From Caldisericota bacterium (GTDB lineage: Bacteria > Caldisericota > Caldisericia > Cryosericales > Cryosericaceae), in assembly GCA_026390215.1 (NCBI GenBank), contig JAPLGJ010000009.1:1-6319 (forward strand): 6,319 nucleotides of DNA, read 5' to 3'. Below are positions 4,007-6,319 of this stretch, in pieces. Positions within the stretch are counted from its first letter, which is position 1, and each line of letters begins with the position of its first letter. Made by a program: the position numbers and the translations under genes. A model generated the notes under the pieces. That model ran no database searches. It had not been told where the DNA came from and was given only the letters and a program-made list of their open reading frames with translations.

Positions 4007-6319
4007 GTGAAGCGGATCAAGCAGTCTATTCCAGTTCTCTTGGGTGTGCTTCTGCTGCTGAGTGTTGGGATTTCGGCGCTTCCCGTTGTACGGCGGGCCG
4101 GCGCAGCCTCGTATGAATTCAGCCCGGTCAACGGACCGTATGGAGGGTCGATCCGCAGTATCGCGGTTTCCCCTTCCTTTGCGAATGACCGCCTTGTTGC
4201 TGTCGGGACCAGTAACGGCTTCGATGTGTCCCGCGACCGCGGAGCCACGTTCAGCGTCGTCCGGAATGGGCTGCAAAGTCATAGCCAGAGCATCACCGGA
4301 GCAGTGTATTCTCCCGACTTCGTGCACGACCGCCTGGCGCTGGTCTCCACAGAGGACGGCCTGTACCGGTCAGATGATGGGGGAGTCCGTTTCGACTATT
4401 CCAACAAGGGGCTTGGAGGGGACGGCTATGTCAACGCTGTCGTTCCGTCGCCGACCCTGGCGGAAGACCGTACGGTGTTTGCGTCGACATACCTGAGTGG
4501 TGCCTGGGTGAGTACGGACGTGGGCCGGTCATGGTCGGCGTGTGCCATGGAGCTGAAGAACCAGAACGTGGTGAGGATGGCGGTTTCGCCGTCATTCAGG
4601 ACTGACCACATAGTCCTGTTTGGCGTGGAAACGGCGGCCGATGTGGCTGGCGCTTGGATTTCGACTGACAGCGGGGTTTCGGCAAGAGCTCTCGGCATTC
4701 CTAGTGAGAACACGGGGAACGCTCTGGCGTTTTCGCCTGCATTTGCCACCGACCACACGTTTGCGGTCGGAGTCGGGGCGGATGGGGTGTTTGTTACGAC
4801 GGATGCCGGTGCGACATTCACCAGGAGCTACTCTGGCACTGTTGCCTCTCTCCTGTTTTCACCTCTCTATGTCACGACGCGCGAACTGTTTGTCGGTACA
4901 TCGGGCAAAGGACTTCAGACGGTGAACACCGCAACAGGTTCTGTGTCGGCTGCGACGATGACGTCTCCATCATCGCAGTCCTTTGCCATTACGGCTCTCG
5001 CGGCGAGTCCGGCATTCGCGACGGACGGCACGCTGTTCGCTGGAACCAGCCGCATCGGCCTGCTGGTTTCGAAGGATGGCGGAAAGACTCTTGCCGACAG
5101 CAGCACAGGCATCGCCAACTCGCGCGTGAACGCTGTGGCCGTTTCGCCGGCGTTCGCGATAGACACGACCGTGTTCTTCGGCACTGCCTATCAAGGCGTT
5201 GCGCGCACATTCGACGCAGGGCAGACCGTATCCTACTGCAATGACGGCCTCACTGACCTCAGCGTCATCCAGGTGGCGGTTTCTCCTGCGTATGGGACTG
5301 ACGGGACCGTGGCTGCAGGAACGGACGGCGGGGGTCTCTTCGTCTCGCGGGACAAGGGGACAAGCTGGAACGCTGCGGGAGAATTCGCAGGACGCGCCGT
5401 TCCATGGGTCGCCTTCGCTCCTGACTATCGTGTGTCCGGAGTGGCTTTCGTTGCCGTGGAAGGCGAGGGATTGTGGCGGACAACGGACTCCTTCGCGACC
5501 CTGGCACAGACTGTACCACTCACCGCGGGACCGGATCTTGCCGATACGGTCGTCGATTGTGTCGCAGCGTCTCCCGCTTTTGCCGCCGATCACACGCTGT
5601 TGGTCGGGACGCACTCGGGACGTATGTACCAGAGCACAGATGGAGGTGCATCGTTCGGCTATCTCGCAGGGAGCGGACTTCCCGCCTACGCAATGAAGGA
5701 CCTGAGGATTTCACCCGGCTTTGCGACGGATGGCACAGTCTACATGTGCACGGACTATGGGACCGGGAGTACCAGAGAGGCCGGTGTCTACAGGTCCACG
5801 AACAAGGGTATCAGCTGGACACAGGTTGCCAGCTACATCTGGTACGATGCCCTCCGTCTTAGCGACGCGTACGAGTCCGACGGTACCGTGCTGGCCGTTT
5901 CGTGGAGCGGTGGCCTGGACGTGACGACAAACCGCGGACTGGTCTTCGGCAGTATGAGTGGCGGCATTCCGCTGGTGAGCGGCAAGTACTGGGGCAACGC
6001 CCTGGACATCTCTCCCTCCTTCAGTACCGACCGCGTCGTCTATGTCGGCCTGACCAATGGTGGAGTATTCACGACGTATCGGCTCGCAAAGCCCGCGGCG
6101 ACCACAGTGAGTCTGGTGATAGGCAGCACGACCATGATCGTGAACGGTGTCGCGCGGCCTCCTCTGGACGCTGCTCCGATGATCATGGGCGGCAGGACGC
6201 TGGTTCCCATACGCGCTATCGTCGAGGCTATCGGTGGGACGATCACCTTCGACGCAAAGGACGGCAAAGGCAGAGTCGACATTATGATGGGAACCCACGC
6301 TCTCTCGCTCTGGATTGGA
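4007..6319 (+). CDS. Secreted Asp-box beta-propeller repeat protein with stalk domain (3' end outside window)
   Basis: The frame is open for 771 codons from a GTG start to the window edge and has no internal stop. Residues 1-34 are a signal peptide: KRIK, a hydrophobic core at 8-28, then RRAGAA before the likely cleavage. No lipobox Cys is present. Residues about 55-690 contain 14 tandem units of 42-51 residues. Most read SPxFxxDxxVxxGTxxxG followed by an Asp-box, S/T-x-D-x-G-x-x-[FW]; examples are SRDRGATF (75-82), STDVGRSW (169-176), SRDKGTSW (447-454) and STNKGISW (597-604). Residues from about 701 start a stalk-type domain (VNG, RTLVPIR, EAIGGT, FDA), continuing past the edge. The repeats predict beta-propellers, as in Ycf48-, sortilin- and sialidase-type proteins; 14 units would suit two seven-bladed propellers. 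Secretion and architecture suggest a surface binding or structural protein. No catalytic residues can be assigned, so an enzyme is possible but unsupported. Confidence 0.9.
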   Translation, partial: MKRIKQSIPVLLGVLLLLSVGISALPVVRRAGAASYEFSPVNGPYGGSIRSIAVSPSFANDRLVAVGTSNGFDVSRDRGATFSVVRNGLQSHSQSITGAVYSPDFVHDRLALVSTEDGLYRSDDGGVRFDYSNKGLGGDGYVNAVVPSPTLAEDRTVFASTYLSGAWVSTDVGRSWSACAMELKNQNVVRMAVSPSFRTDHIVLFGVETAADVAGAWISTDSGVSARALGIPSENTGNALAFSPAFATDHTFAVGVGADGVFVTTDAGATFTRSYSGTVASLLFSPLYVTTRELFVGTSGKGLQTVNTATGSVSAATMTSPSSQSFAITALAASPAFATDGTLFAGTSRIGLLVSKDGGKTLADSSTGIANSRVNAVAVSPAFAIDTTVFFGTAYQGVARTFDAGQTVSYCNDGLTDLSVIQVAVSPAYGTDGTVAAGTDGGGLFVSRDKGTSWNAAGEFAGRAVPWVAFAPDYRVSGVAFVAVEGEGLWRTTDSFATLAQTVPLTAGPDLADTVVDCVAASPAFAADHTLLVGTHSGRMYQSTDGGASFGYLAGSGLPAYAMKDLRISPGFATDGTVYMCTDYGTGSTREAGVYRSTNKGISWTQVASYIWYDALRLSDAYESDGTVLAVSWSGGLDVTTNRGLVFGSMSGGIPLVSGKYWGNALDISPSFSTDRVVYVGLTNGGVFTTYRLAKPAATTVSLVIGSTTMIVNGVARPPLDAAPMIMGGRTLVPIRAIVEAIGGTITFDAKDGKGRVDIMMGTHALSLWIG
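4169..6085 (+). repeat. Fourteen tandem Asp-box (BNR-like) protein repeats
   Basis: The SP (or equivalent) of each unit starts at residues 55, 102, 148, 194, 243, 285, 334, 380, 426, 471, 522, 569, 619 and 669 of the encoded protein, so the period is 42-51 residues. Unit 6 lacks an Asp-box, unit 10 has lost its Gly (TTDSFATL), units 12 and 13 have Asn in place of Asp, and unit 14 ends without an Asp-box. DNA identity between units is low to the eye, so this is an old protein-level duplication and not a recent DNA repeat array. Confidence 0.85.
6107..6319 (+). other. C-terminal stalk domain of the repeat protein (partial)
   Basis: Residues 701-771 match the stalk units of the neighbouring binding protein: VNG near 712, GGRTLVPIRAIVEAIGG (728-744) and TFDA (747-750), then a strand with DIMMG. 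It lines up with the binding protein's first unit (NGRTLVPLRFITEAMG, 62-77) over nearly every key position. By analogy a second unit should follow beyond the window. Confidence 0.8.

Noticed and set aside
4169..6085. Sialidase assignment from the Asp-box repeats
   Set aside because: Asp-boxes are structural and occur in many propeller families. I find no sialidase N-terminal RIP motif or arginine triad, so only a propeller fold is supported.
4970..6298. Minus-strand open frames of 214 and 195 codons (4970-5614 and 5711-6298)
   Set aside because: They lie opposite the repeat protein gene, whose plus-strand frame shows 14 regular repeats. Their translations are Arg/His-rich with no domain signature.
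1..6319. Search for tRNA, rRNA, CRISPR arrays, insertion sequences or attachment sites
   Set aside because: I saw no tRNA-like cloverleaf, no regularly spaced DNA repeats, and no transposase or terminal inverted repeats on either strand.

Overview
The window is GC-rich bacterial DNA and is almost entirely coding. It holds a divergent, unrecognised gene at the left edge (minus strand, cut off by the window). To its right is a plus-strand sugar-type ABC importer operon of permease, permease and solute-binding protein, followed by a very large secreted repeat protein that is still open at the right edge. The organism cannot be named from this sequence. The stalk-type 'copper amine oxidase N-terminal-like' domains (family PF07833) in two of the gene products are typical of Bacillota and some uncultured anaerobic lineages such as Caldisericota. 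A monoderm or otherwise unusual envelope is therefore a reasonable but weak inference.

Layout: (1) 1-357 minus, partial hypothetical gene. (2) 314-408, a strong-looking sigma-70-type promoter with an extended -10 and a downstream inverted repeat that could be an operator. (3) 409-1311, MalF/UgpA-type permease. (4) 1321-2166, MalG/UgpE-type permease, 9 bases downstream. (5) 2217-3908, a family 1 solute-binding protein with a signal peptide, no lipobox, and two stalk-domain units inserted between the signal peptide and the binding domain. (6) 3942-3972, a GC-rich hairpin that looks like a terminator or attenuator. (7) 4007-6319+, a GTG-started secreted protein with about 14 tandem Asp-box (BNR-like) beta-propeller repeats followed by another stalk domain.

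The two permeases and the binding protein should form the membrane and capture parts of one importer for a sugar or sugar-like solute. No ATPase is encoded here, so it must come from elsewhere, possibly as a shared MsmK/MsiK-type ATPase. The most interesting feature is that two neighbouring exported proteins of different kinds, a transporter binding protein and a 14-repeat propeller protein, carry the same stalk-type domain at opposite ends. This suggests a common way of displaying or anchoring them at the cell surface. That is inference and untested.
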